The translations under genes and the position numbers were made by a program. Source: Paratinospora sagittata (Eukaryota; Streptophyta; Magnoliopsida; Ranunculales; Menispermaceae). Taken from it: 64,000 nt of DNA. Location: assembly GCA_035771175.1 (NCBI GenBank), contig CM069607.1:12706501-12770500 (forward strand). The letters are read 5' to 3'. Of the stretch, positions 30,728-41,963 are shown piece by piece (position 1 is the first letter of the stretch; each line of letters begins with the position of its first letter). The notes under the pieces are model-generated. The model saw only the letters and a program-made list of their open reading frames with translations. It had not been told where the DNA came from and did not search any database.

Positions 30728-32720
30728 TATATAATCCCATAAATAAGCTGTGAAAATTAATTTTTATCACTTGGTCACCTCCTAATTTCCCAGGCAAGTT
30801 ATGACAATCTATCCCCTTGGGCCAACCTTTGTTAGCTATTTTGATAGTAAACGAAAGAAGGTCCAAATTTCTTACTTTCATGATTTCATCTAGACCTGGC
30901 TAATAAAAGGAAGTGTAATTAATTGATGTGAAAAATTATTTGTAAGCGTATAAGGTAATTGTAGCATTTTCAAGGTCGAATCATAGGGATTGGTATTACT
31001 TTTAAAACGCTATGAAATTTAATTGGCTTAAATAGACTAATCCAAGTCAAAAGCAATTAAAAGGTACCTATTTTAAAGCATAAAATTAAATAATGCGAAG
31101 ATAAAATAACTAAAGATCAATATACAAAACATAAAATTAAAGATGCCCTTAAACACTAAAAACTAGAACTTTGTAAATAAAATTAAAACGCCTAGAACAC
31201 ATTAAAACATTAAAATCCATACAAAGAATCTGATTTTTTATATGAATAAAACAGGAAATATATTTAAAAAAACTTAATAATTGAAAGGATTAATAACAAC
31301 AACAACAAAAAAAAAAAACTTAATCATTGGAATTAAGGACAAGGAACGTAAATAAAGCAAATAAATAGAAAACAAGTAAAGTAAAATGGAGAACAAGAAT
31401 GAAACAAAGAAACTAAAGAAACTAAAGAAATAATAAAGAACTTTATTTAAAAAAATAATATAACTTATAACCTAAAAGCATAAAAGTTTGGAGGCTATCA
31501 TGACTATCTCCCCTCCTTGATTTTCAATAAAACACAAATATAAACTAACTTCAACAACAATGAAAAGGAAAAAGAATAGGGATGTCAAATGTAGATTCTT
31601 AGGGGTCTATTTATAGGATTTTCAAGCAAAAAAAAAAAAAAAAACACAAGTTTGAACCAACTTATAGTAGGGTTAACATAGAAAAATGAGATTTGATTTC
31701 TATAAATTTGATTCAATTTTCAAACTCTTCAAGTTTATCCATTCTTCACTCTTTTAGGCTTCTTTAATTCCCTGAAATGTGTCATCCTCATCTCTGGGAT
31801 TCGAAATGAGCTTTAAATAAGCTAGAAAATCCTACAATGAATTTTGGGTCAAAGCTTCGTTACTCATTTAATAATAGGGCAAATATTTGGAACAATTCGG
31901 AACTAAGGTAAACGAACTCCAAATGAAGTGATCTTGTGCTTGTTAGAAAGGTCTCTTCAAACTCTTTCTATTGATATATGCCATGACTAGTAAAACCACT
32001 AATAAGAACCATCTTAGAGACAAAATATTCCAATGTATCTTAGTCGAAGCGAATTTGTACAACCTCAGTTCAATCAAGTAACTTGGACATCTCCAACCTA
32101 TGGAAACCTTAAAATAGGACTCAAAGCACAAGAAAATAACTATTAGAATCATCAAAACAAGTTTGAGACCTTAGTTACCAAGTTTTACCATTTTATGTGG
32201 ACTTGATTAGCTTAAAACCCTAAAGGAAAATTGGCTCTAAAAACCCTAATTTCACTAAGTCAACATAAATGGAAGTGTACATCCTATCAAAATAGATAAA
32301 TTTAAAGATCCTAAAACATGTTTCTAAATGAAATTTGACCTAAAGTATTCTAGGATGCAACTTAACTAAAACAACTCTTTACTTAAACTGACATTACAAT
32401 GAACTTTTGTTTGAACTTAACTAGCCTATTCTATTTCTACTTATTTAAACTAATTTTTAAACCTAACTTTGGATTTTTGACAACCTATTTGGGCAATATA
32501 TTTTATTTATATAATTTTTGTATAAGTTCTTATCCCAATTCACTAAAGACTTAACTAAAAATACCTAAAAAAGTCTAAAAATTACAAAAACTTTATTTTT
32601 TTCCCATTTCTTATTTTTATTGACTATTTCTAACCGTTTCCTATTTCTCTAACCTAAAATACTAGTTTTAGGGATAAAAATACATATTTTTACGAATTCA
32701 TCATTAATCGTCATAAAAAA
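30728..32720. other. Non-coding sequence resembling decayed retrotransposon DNA
   Basis: No supportable gene. The stretch near 30940-31010 (AAGGTCGAATCATAGGGATT) resembles non-coding segments common in plant retrotransposons, and the middle is a Lys/Asn-type A-rich sequence without frames. The original element cannot be named. Confidence 0.3.
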
Positions 32721-32724
32721 GTAC

Positions 32725-33127
32725 TAAGCTGAGCTATAATTTTTGTGTGCCTCCAAACTGTCGAGGTGCCATTTTAGGAGAAAATCTTGAATTATCAGCC
32801 TATGAGTACCAACGTGCAAAGTGAATAAAACCTTGATAGTGAAGGGGGTGAGATGATATAATTGGTATTAACAGAGCCTTGGCTTGAGTGTCCTAGCAAA
32901 GACATTGGGGCCGAAGAGTTGGATTTGGTTGTATGGTGAAGGAGGTGACTTGCCAAGTTAAAAAAAAAAGGTGTGATTAATCTTATAACGAAAAAAAGTG
33001 GAAGCCTACTGAGCTGAGGTATAACTCTTAAGTTCATCCAAACTATCAAGACAACTTTTAAAGAAAAAATCATGAGCCTCTGAGTCTGTAGTCAACAGTG
33101 AGGCAAATGGGATAATATCTTGATAAT
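32725..33127 (-). repeat. Diverged direct repeat, possible 3' region of a Tat-like element
   Basis: TACTAAGCTGAGCTATAA at about 32728 and TACTGAGCTGAGGTATAA at about 33008 start two related segments that both continue with CCAAACT and a later AATATCTTGATA or AACCTTGATA and a GGGG run. They lie next to integrase sequence of the Tat-like element, where such elements carry tandem repeats. Lineage inferred from position. Confidence 0.45.
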
Positions 33128-33149
33128 AAGGGGATGGTGTAACACCTTG

Positions 33150-34337
33150 TAGTTTTAAAATCCAAATCTCATGACTTATGTCTGTTGAGCATAAATTTCC
33201 TGAGCGCCAGATCTCCAACCTTGAAGCTCCTGCATCTGACTTTGGAGTTTTAGTGCTTGGAGACTCTCTGCCAGTATGTTGCTAGTCTTATTTGAGTCTG
33301 CTCTCGCTTCTCATCCAACAAGTCGAGCTTGGTGTATTGAGCTTCTAAATTAATTGCTTTGTCAAAGTTGTTGTCCTCAGGGTTGGTGTACCAACCTCTA
33401 TAGGAATAACAACTTCCATCCCGAATGCTAGGGAGAAAGGTGTTTCTCCTATTGCAGTTTGAGAGGTGGTGCGGTATGACCATAAGACTTGCGGCAAGTC
33501 ATCAGCCCATGTTCATTTCTTTTCTTCCAACCTAACCTTCAAAGTGTGCTTGATAATTTTATTCATGGCCTCGACTTGTCCATTGGCATGAGGGTGAGCT
33601 GGTGTGGAGAAGAAATGTCAAATGCCTAGCTTTTCGCAGAATGAGGTGAACCTGGCATTGTCGAACTGCTTACCATTATCTGAGATGATGGCATATGGAA
33701 CACCGAAACGACAGATGATCGATTACCAGATGAAGTGTGTGGTCTTCTGCTTAGTATTGTGTGCTAGAGGTTCATCCTTTACCCACTTGGTGAAGTATTC
33801 TATAGCAACAATTGCAAACTTGACTTGTCCTCTATAGGTCGGTAGGAGTTTTATCAGATTCACCCTCAATTGAACAAAAGGTCATGGGCTCTAAATTGGC
33901 GAGATGTTCTCAGCAGAAGCTCGGATGATAGAACCATGCCTCTGGAAATTGTCACATTTTTGTGTTGTTTGTAGCAAGTCCTTGTGTATCATGGGCCAGT
34001 AATAGCCTTGGCGGAGGACTTTGTATGCAAGTGCTATTTCGCTTGAGGGGTTGTCGCATACACCAACATGAATCTCCTCAAGGACTTGTTGTGCTTGTTC
34101 TTCAGGAAGGCACTTCAGGTAAGACAGTGTGAAGTTGCGCCTGTAAAGCTGGTCGTCTATCAGGGAGTACTGGGCAACCTGTCTATGTATTCTCCTTGCC
34201 TTCACCTTGTCATCGAGAAAGCTCACCTCTACGTATGAACTTCTCGATCCGGTCAATCCACGAGTGAGCTTGGTTGAGTATACAGACCTAGGTCGGTTCT
34301 CCAATACTCCAAACTGGTAAGAACTCAACTGGCACAT
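33150..34337 (-). pseudogene. Tat-like integrase fragment, disrupted
   Basis: The 34337-33891 part has FLDDKVKARRIHRQVAQY, LYRRNFTLSYLKCLPEEQAQ and ALAYKVLRQGYYWPMIHKD, then KCDNFQRHG. It is the zinc domain region before the catalytic core. The first histidine pair and one cysteine are lost (GVCDNPSS and CDNF). The rest, to about 33150, is only readable by switching frames: VAIEYFTKW, FGVPYAIISDNGKQFDN, AHPHANGQVEAMNKIIKH, then [15 protein letters not shown], and AQYTKLDLLDEKREQTQIRL. It closely parallels 21602-22883. Confidence 0.8.
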
Positions 34338-34350
34338 GGATCACGAGCTC

Positions 34351-35640
34351 TGTAACACCCCAAATTCTCACCTTTCCAATTCTTTATATATATGCAAAAA
34401 TCACAGGTTAGTATCGTAATAGAACTCAGAGAATTCAAGGGTTACAATTTATTCTCTTTACACCAAAATATGATCAAAATTTCTAAATAAAGTTTACATA
34501 TTTTATTATACAAATATTAATGTATTTTTACAGGGAAACTTTATAAGTTTTTAAGTGTCATATATTATAAGACGGTGTGTTTTATTTATATACAACACCT
34601 TTTTGTAAACATAACATCTAATCTAACAACAGAATTATGTCTGCTATATATATGTATATATGATACAAATGCCATGACTTATCTTCTTTATATAATAAAA
34701 AAGCTAGAGTATTGCTATTAAAGAGCTACAAACATCAAACTTTCTTCAATTTTCAATTCTTTCAAAATAGTCTCCAGAACTCAAGTCATCACTGTCACCA
34801 TCATTTTGCTAACACCACCAAATTTTGTACTAATTTCTTGAATATGGAAATAAAGGGATGAGCAGAAACTCAGTAGGTCCCCTCATGGGTTCTACTTCTT
34901 ATACCAGTTATTAAAGTAAATATATTCAAATAATATTAAGGTTAAAACTAAGCAATCCAGCAAAGTAGGCACACAAGCAACAAGATATCACTGCTAACAT
35001 AAATAACAAAACTTTGAGAAATCTCATCACACTGCAATTAGCAATCCAACAAGAGTCAGGGTACCCAAAAACATCACTAGTGATAAAACAGTGTGCACGA
35101 AACCAAAATAATGTAGGTATATAATAAATCCAATAAAAAGTATAAGAAATGCAAACTATAGGTTCCTTCCCACCTCGAAATTTCTGAAGTTGTCTTTATG
35201 TTGCACGGTCTCTCCGTTCTCGACAGAATATCCTTGTAGTTTTCTTTTTAGAAGAAAATTAAAGTAAAAGAAGTTTTAAAACAATGATTATGATTTTTAC
35301 TTTAACCTTGCCCCTATTTCTAAGGGCTAAGAATTTTGCATTTTCTCCATTTAGTCCCTAGCCATTTTCAAAAATGACTTTTTATGTCCTAAAATATATT
35401 TAATCTTATCGATGTCTTTTTCCTAAAATACCTAGATCTTTTGAGATATTGACACTTACGCCATTTTCCCGGAATGTTCTTTATCTTTTGAGATATTGAC
35501 TTTTATGTCCTAAAATATCTTTGATCTTATCGATGTTTTTTGTCTAAAATATTTGGATCTTTTAAGACATTGGTGTTTACGTCCCTTGATTATTGAACGA
35601 GATTCTAATATTTAAGTGAATTTAGTTTGAGGGTATTGCA
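34351..35640 (-). repeat. 3' LTR of the chromovirus
   Basis: Plus-strand ends are TGTAACACC at 34351 and GGTATTGCA at 35640, imperfect inverted ends with TG...CA. The next bases (ACCTTCTCTCCTTTAG) are pyrimidine-rich, i.e. a polypurine tract on the element's own strand, which fixes the LTR boundary. Length 1290 bp. Inside are GATATTGAC-type short repeats between about 35400 and 35580 (a unit of about 120 bp with CTTTTATGTCCTAAAATAT occurs twice). Confidence 0.75.
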
Positions 35641-35743
35641 ACCTTCTCTCCTTTAGAAATTTCGTTCTCAAAATTCATTTTCCACTTTTATCTTGCTACT
35701 GTTAATCTAATTGATTATGGAAATGAATTTAGAAGTTATTATT

Positions 35744-36295
35744 TTAATTTATAATCTTACCAACAGAGGGCTTGTCATCTGAATCATACATAAGACCAGT
35801 ATTATCTGCCACTTCCTCTATGCATGCCATGTTCCATGGCTTCCAGGGATACTTGGTCGTACTTACCCTACTTTTTGCAGACAATTCTTCCATTTCTTGG
35901 GCAATGGGTTGGTTCACTGATTCAGTATTTTTTTGTTCATTAACAAATCCTTCTTGGGAAAAGTGTGGTGGTGTCACTGAATCTTGCTCGGTCAATGGAA
36001 ATGTGGCAAATATCTCTGAGATTTCAGTTACGCAGAGGTAAGGATAGTATGGTATTTCCTCGTTCATAAGGACCTCAAGAGCAAGAACTAAGGCCTCTGG
36101 CTCTATAGGCGCTTCAATTTCTAGAACAACTTGATTAAAATTCTCCCAGTTGGCATTATTATTATGTGGATGCTCGATCAAGCCAGGAACTAGATTATTT
36201 TCTTGTACCCCAAGTGGTGCATGATCATTAACTGGGTCTGGTGGTGGCATAAAGTTGGCTTCCCATTCGAAGGGGTTAAACTGGTTATAGTTCAT
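35744..36295 (-). CDS. Intact unrecognised ORF between pol and 3' LTR of the chromovirus
   Basis: An ATG at 36295 opens 183 codons with no interruption. The product is acidic and rich in Pro, Asn and Glu, with no membrane segment or coiled coil that I see. It starts MNYNQFNPFEWEANFMPPP, contains LEIEAPIEPEALVLALEVL and ends YDSDDKPSVGKIIN. I do not recognise it. The ATG is immediately preceded by GATGACAG, an acceptor-like sequence, and near the C-terminus CTCTGTTGGTAAGATT is a strong donor-like sequence, so the ORF may be an exon. It has the same orientation as pol. It could be an accessory reading frame of this element or a captured host exon. Its intactness contrasts with the broken pol around it. 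Confidence 0.4.
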   Translation of the reverse strand: MNYNQFNPFEWEANFMPPPDPVNDHAPLGVQENNLVPGLIEHPHNNNANWENFNQVVLEIEAPIEPEALVLALEVLMNEEIPYYPYLCVTEISEIFATFPLTEQDSVTPPHFSQEGFVNEQKNTESVNQPIAQEMEELSAKSRVSTTKYPWKPWNMACIEEVADNTGLMYDSDDKPSVGKIIN

Positions 36296-36504
36296 CTGTC
36301 ATCAACTTCATGGGTTAGTTGTGATACACATATAATTATAGGAACAATTGCATTTCCAAGTAATTAATTATATGGCATTACTATGCAAACTATCCATGTA
36401 CACATTATTGAAATTATATATCAAGATATATATATTCATTCATATGCAAGTACATCAGCCATCAAGATGCACAAAAATATCATGAAGATTTTGATATATT
36501 ATCA

Positions 36505-37828
36505 AATAATTCAGGATGTTTTTCTTTCATTGTTGCTTGCAACTCCCAAGTTGCTTCTTCTATCCCGTGATGTCTCCAAAGTACTTTGACTAGCGGAATG
36601 GTTTTCCTTCAGTGTTGTTGTGTCTTGTTATCAACTATTTGTATTGGATGTTCTTTGTATGTGTTTCCTTCTACAACTTGGATATCATTCCATGAAATAA
36701 TATGTGAGGAATCCGAACGATACTTGCGTAGCATAGATACATGAACATCATGTATTCTTGCCATAGATACAGGTAAATCAAATCGGTAAGCTACTGGTCC
36801 AACTCTATGCTTGATCTCAAAAAGGTCCAATATAACGTGGTGATAACTTTCCTTTTGTCCCAAATCATTGGACTCCTTTTATGGGTTGAACCTTGAGAAA
36901 TACCCAATCCTTATCTTGAAACTCCAAAGGTTGACGACGTCGGTTTGCATAACTCTTCTGTCGGCTTTGTGCTATGTGAAGTTTGTCCTTAATCACTTGG
37001 ATTTTCTTACTTGTTTCTTTAATCAATCCTGGCCCCAATTCTACTTTATCTGCCATATCCATCCAACAGATTGGTGATCGACAGGGCCTGCCATACATTG
37101 TTTCGAATGGTGCCATTTTGATGCTTGCCTGATAACTATTATTATAGGCAAATTCGGCCAAATGTAAGTATTTGACCCAGATGTCATGAAAATCCAGAAC
37201 ACAAGCACGAAGCATGTCTTCCAAAATTTGAATCACCCTTTCTGTTTGACCATCTGTTTGAGGATGAAACGTTGTACTCATTGTGATTTTTGAACCCATC
37301 TTTTGTTGAAAACTTTGCCAAAAGCGAGAGGTAAATATTGGATCTCGATCACAAACAATTTTTTGTGAAATCTTGTGCAGTTTTACTATCTCTGCCTCAT
37401 ATAATTCAGCTAGTTTGGTTGGAGCATTTGTTGATTTCATGGCCAGGAATCTGGCCATTTTGGTGCCTATCTACTATGACCCATATTTTATCTTGCCACT
37501 TTTGTGTTCTGGGTAGAGCAACAACAAAGTCCATTGTGATATTATCTCATTTCCATTCCCCTATTGGTAAAGGTTGCATCAATCCTGAGGGTTTTCGGTG
37601 TTCAGCTTTTACTTGTTGCCAGGCAAGGCATTTTGCTACATACTAAGCCACTTCCTTTTTCATTTCGGTATACCAAAATTGTCGTTTGAGATTATGATAC
37701 ATCTTGTCTCCACCAGGATGCATGGAAAACTTGGATAAATGTGCTTCATCTAAAATTGGCTTTTGTAGGTCTGCATCATTTGGAAGGTAGATTCGGTTTT
37801 TGTACAATATTATACCATTTGTTGCCAA
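36505..37828 (-). pseudogene. Chromovirus integrase with chromodomain-like C-terminus, disrupted
   Basis: The zinc-domain region (37828-37643) reads LYKNRIYLPNDADLQKPILD and MYHNLKRQFWYTEMKKEV. After a stop, the core resumes with ITMDFVVALPRT (first Asp) and, in 37458-36865, KIVCDRDPIFTSRFWQSF (second Asp), TTFHPQTDGQTERVIQ (Glu) and ASIKMAPFETMYGRPCRSP. The end (36863-36505) shows RIHDVHVSMLRKY, then after a TAG the chromodomain-type IPLVKVLWRHHGIEEATWEL and EKHPELFD. Chromodomains steer integration to marked chromatin in this group. Stops at several places inactivate it. Confidence 0.88.
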
Positions 37829-39474
37829 CGTCCAATGTCCTAGATTTTGTTGTTGTTACAGTTGTGTCTTCTTTTCTTGTAATTTTGAGTCATTGGCTTG
37901 AGTTGTCTTTATCTTTTTTATCAATTCGGATTAAATGTTGATGTTATGGACTAATACACATGAAGGTCTCGTTTCCATATACAGGTCGTTTGATCAATTT
38001 TCGTTATCATGTTATTGAGATAGTGTCATTGTTCTTACCTCAGTATCAGATTTTCTGCTAAGGGCATCGGCTAGCTACCACATTTGTTTTGCCTAGATGG
38101 TATTGAAGAGTAAAGTCATAATCTCTTAAGAATTCAATTCATCGTCTCTGCCTAAGATTTAAATCTCGTTGTGTATAGATGTACCTTAAGCTTTGATGAT
38201 CGGAGAAGATTTCAATTTACTCACCATAGAGGTAGTGTAACCAAAGCTTCAAAGCGATACAACCGTTGCAAGCTCTAAGTCATGATTGAAATAATTCCTT
38301 TCATGAACTTTTAGTTGTCAAGAACCATAAGCAACGACATGCCCATCTTGCATCAACACAGCTCTCAACCCATTAAGTGATGCATCAGTGTAGAGAGTAT
38401 AATTTTTTTACACTGCCAGGGGTCTATAGAACAAGCATTGAAGTTAATCTTCGTTTTAACTCCTGAAATGAGTTTTCACAGTCCTGATTCCAAATAAATG
38501 GAATTCTCTTTCTTGTTAGTCAAGTCATAGGTTCTGCCAATTTTAAAAAATCTTGGATGAACCTACGATAATGCCCAGCCAGACCGAGGAAGCTCTGGAT
38601 CTCCGTGACGTTAGAAGGTTGCTTTCAATTAGTGACAACTTCCACTTTGGAGAGATCTACTGAAATTCCTTTTTTGGACACAATGGGGCCTAAGAATTTG
38701 ACTTAAGAAACCCAGAACTCACATTTACTGAACTTAGCATACAGCTAATGAGCTTGTAGGGTTTCTAAAACCGTTCCTAGGTGTCGTACATGATTTTCTT
38801 CCGTTGATGAATATACCAAGATATCATCAATAAATACTATAACAAATTTGTCTAGGTATGGACAAAATATTCGATGCATAAGATCCATGAAGGAGGCCGT
38901 GGCATTTGTAAACCAACGACATTACTAGAAACTCGTAATGGTCGTATCTTGCTCGAAAGCAATTTTATAGATTTCTTCTTCTTTGATTCTCAGTTGATGA
39001 TAGCCTGATCGTAAATCTATCTTAGAAAAATATTGAGCACCTTGTAATTGATCGAAAAGATCATCAATGAGAGGCAAAAGGATATTTGTTCTTTATGGTT
39101 GCTTGGTTTAACTTCTGATAGTCTACACACATTCGAAGTGTGTAATCTTTCTTTTTAATGAATAGTATCAGAGCTCCCCATAGCAAAGTACTTTTTCGTA
39201 TAAATCCCATTAATTTCAGATCTCGTGATTGCTTATCTAATTCCACTAACTCGGCGTAAGCCATTCGATAAGGTGGAATAGATATTGGAGTAGTTCCGGA
39301 CATTAATTTGCTTTCAAAATCAAATTCTCTAACCAGTGGTAATCCAGGCAAATCATCAAGGAATACTGTGGGAAAATCTCGTACCACTGGTAATTCACTG
39401 ATCCTTACCCCAGGATGATGTTCAGTATGATCCACCTTTGTTTCTTCTAGAGTTGTGTTTCCCTTGAAATGCAT
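37829..39474 (-). pseudogene. Chromovirus reverse transcriptase and RNase H, disrupted
   Basis: The RT start (39474-39064) shows [32 protein letters not shown] and [20 protein letters not shown]. In shifted frames follow [20 protein letters not shown] and the catalytic FIDDILVYS near 38850, then VKFLG and the RNase H region with FSDHQSLRYIYTQRDLNLRQ near 38180. Stops and frameshifts are frequent, so the block has been inactive for a long time. Confidence 0.85.
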
Positions 39475-39519
39475 TTTAAGAGTTGTTACAATTGATCTTG
39501 GGTATTTGAATTGTGAACC

Positions 39520-40858
39520 CTAGATTTTAAGAATGGTTTGGTTTGGTAGGGTTACGTAGACTCGCTTTTTGTGACAATCGGTCTTGGCATTAAACGAACT
39601 TAACCAATTTATTCCTAAGATTACGTCATATTCTTCTATACTAAGGACCAAAAAATTAATGAGAAAAGGTTCATCCTGGAATCGAAGCTCACAACGGGAA
39701 CATTTTGTGTAAGTTCTACCCATGTTCCTACAGGTATGGTTACCAATATTTTTTCTTCTATTGGTTCTATTGCCAACTCAAGTTGTTGAACTACTGCTGG
39801 AGTAATAAATGAGTGAGTAGATCTTGTATTGAACAATACTCGAACCTTAGAATTAAATAAGGGAAAGATACCTTCCACCATTGTTGTATCCTCTTGTTTG
39901 CGTCCAGTTACTGCATAGACACATCCTTGTGGTCGTTGATTCATCAGTTGAGGCGGTTGGTTACGCTGCCTTGGTAGTGGTGGCTACGCGGCTTGAGCAG
40001 ATTGACAGTTTTGAGGTTCAGGAAAATTCTTCGCAATATGGTCGGTTTGACCACATTTAAAGCATTTTCTCCGATCAGGTTGTGTTTAATTCATAGGCTT
40101 GCACTAATTGTTCTTAAATTGTCCATCCCTCTTCATGTTTTCTTATCGTGGAAACTGACCATGTTGGCCCTAATAGGCTTCACCACTTGTTGAGGTTCCT
40201 GGTTTCCCATTCTTTGTCCTGGAGAGTTTGGTGCTCCGAAGTTGTTTTTCTGCTGAAATCTCCCTACATTCCCTTGTCCTTGAGGAGAAAATAATATTTT
40301 TCCTTGTTTTTGCTCTGCTCCTGTTGTTGTTTTTCTTGTTCGAATTAATCATTGCTCGATTAACAATTTCTCTAAAATTTCCCACCTCTAAAATGGATAA
40401 TTCTTGTCTTAACTCAAGCCTAAGTCCATTATAGAACTTTTTCGCTTTATCACGTTCATTGGCAACAGTAGAAGGTGAGAAAACTGACAATTTCGTGAAC
40501 TTTGTTGCGTACTCCTGCACTGTCATTTGTCCTTGGTACAGTTTCGAGAATTCCAATCTTTTTTGTCTTTTGATTGCCTTGGGAAAGTATTCTTCGGTGA
40601 GGAGCTTCAAACTTCAGCCAAGTCATTATGACAACATTCACGGTTGTATCTTCCATCACCATTTTCCACCAACTGTGGGTTATACCAACTAACTGATAAG
40701 TAGCCAAAGGAATTTTCCTTTCTTATGCAATTCTCATGGCTTCCAAGGCTTTCTTCGTCTTGTCTAACGACTTTTATGCTACCTTTGCATCAGGTTTTCC
40801 CTCGAAAGTCAAGGGTTGAAGTCTTTTGTACTATGTAATCTGTTTAGCTTGGAAATCC
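39520..40858 (-). pseudogene. Chromovirus gag and protease, 5'-truncated
   Basis: From the right: the gag core in 40858-40456 (LQPLTFEGKPDAKVA, ATYQLVGITHSWWKM) and 40610-40170 (EEYFPKAIKRQKRLEFSKLY, MTVQEYATKFTKLSVF, FYNGLRLELRQELSIL). A CCHC-type knuckle near 40030-40070 reads CFKCGQTDHIAKNF, where the last cysteine is replaced by Phe. The protease (39944-39520) reads VLFNTRSTHSFITPAVV in place of the usual DSGATHSFI, so the catalytic Asp is Asn. It ends EEYDVILGINWLSSFNA. The N-terminus of gag is lost at the microsatellite junction. Confidence 0.85.
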
Positions 40859-41021
40859 ATATATATATATATATATATATATATAGATTAATTTTGATAT
40901 ATTCAAGGAGGTATGAAACAAGAAACTTTAGTTAAATTTTAATAAATGGGAGATAGAAATAAACATAAATGGATACATGAGTATAAATGGATATATGAGT
41001 AAGATTATAATAGGATATATG

Positions 41022-41062
<41 letters not shown>

Positions 41063-41234
41063 TCAAATGGATACATATACAAATTCAGTTTGGGTAAGAT
41101 TATAATATTAAAAATGGAAAAGAAGTGTAAAAGTACACTCCATATATATATAATCTACAAATTTATACATATTGTTTGCTGCAAATAAAATAAATAAATA
41201 AATTAGAAACACAACTATAGTGGTATTATGTATA

Positions 41235-41291
<57 letters not shown>

Positions 41292-41457
41292 TTTAGAGAG
41301 GAATATTTCTTTTTTTTTTACAGCTAAAGAAATCGAAGACATATTATTGAAGACATTATTTTATAAAGATATAAAAAAATAATAGTTTATGTTTTAAAGA
41401 TGTTAAAGATATGCTATTTTTATATACATCTCTAAAGATATAAATACTAAAAATTAG

Positions 41458-41539
<82 letters not shown>
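40859..41539 (+). repeat. Microsatellite cluster
   Basis: Runs of (TA)n at 40859-40885, 41024-41060 and 41245-41289 (led by a short TG run), and a (TTA)n run at about 41461-41539 with some 26 units. The cluster joins the broken end of the chromovirus to the region holding the Tat-like gag. Confidence 0.95.
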
Positions 41540-41542
<3 letters not shown>

Positions 41543-41950
41543 CAAGTCGTTGTGCACGTGCGTTTCACATGGTCGAAAATTTTTTTATATATTTTAAAAA
41601 GTAATGTTTTATTAGTCCTTTTCCTCTCCTCATTTTTTTGGACTGGGGATCGACATTGAAAATTAAGTAATAATTTTCATTACTTAATTTTAAATGGTTA
41701 AGTTAAAAAAAAATATTTTTTTACAAAAAAAAACAATTAGTGAATAAAAGAAAATCATAAGAATTGAGTTAATTCTTTTTTTAAAATCATAAGTATTTTT
41801 TTAAATGGTTGAGTTCAAAAAAAATTTAAAATCATAAGTGATGAATAGAACAATAATCCATAAATATTTGTTACATGATATACACGAGTAGGTAATCATT
41901 AAGTGAAATGTAATAAAATACAATTGAGATATATAACGAAAGCCAAAAAA
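41540..41950. other. AT-rich spacer, no gene seen
   Basis: It contains GTTGTGCACGTGCGTTTCAC at about 41549 (see findings) and A and T tracts. No ORF. Confidence 0.5.
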
Positions 41951-41963
41951 AAAAACATGTAAA

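Larger units (their letters stand above)
34351..40858 (-). mobile_element. Ty3/gypsy chromovirus, 5'-truncated
   Basis: On the minus strand the order is gag, protease, RT, RNase H, integrase with chromodomain-like end, an extra ORF, and a 3' LTR. The LTR starts TGTAACACCCC on the plus strand, the hallmark of plant chromovirus LTRs (Tekay/Del-like). No second LTR is present: the left part of gag is cut at a TA microsatellite at 40859. Many stops and frameshifts occur in pol. Confidence 0.85.
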
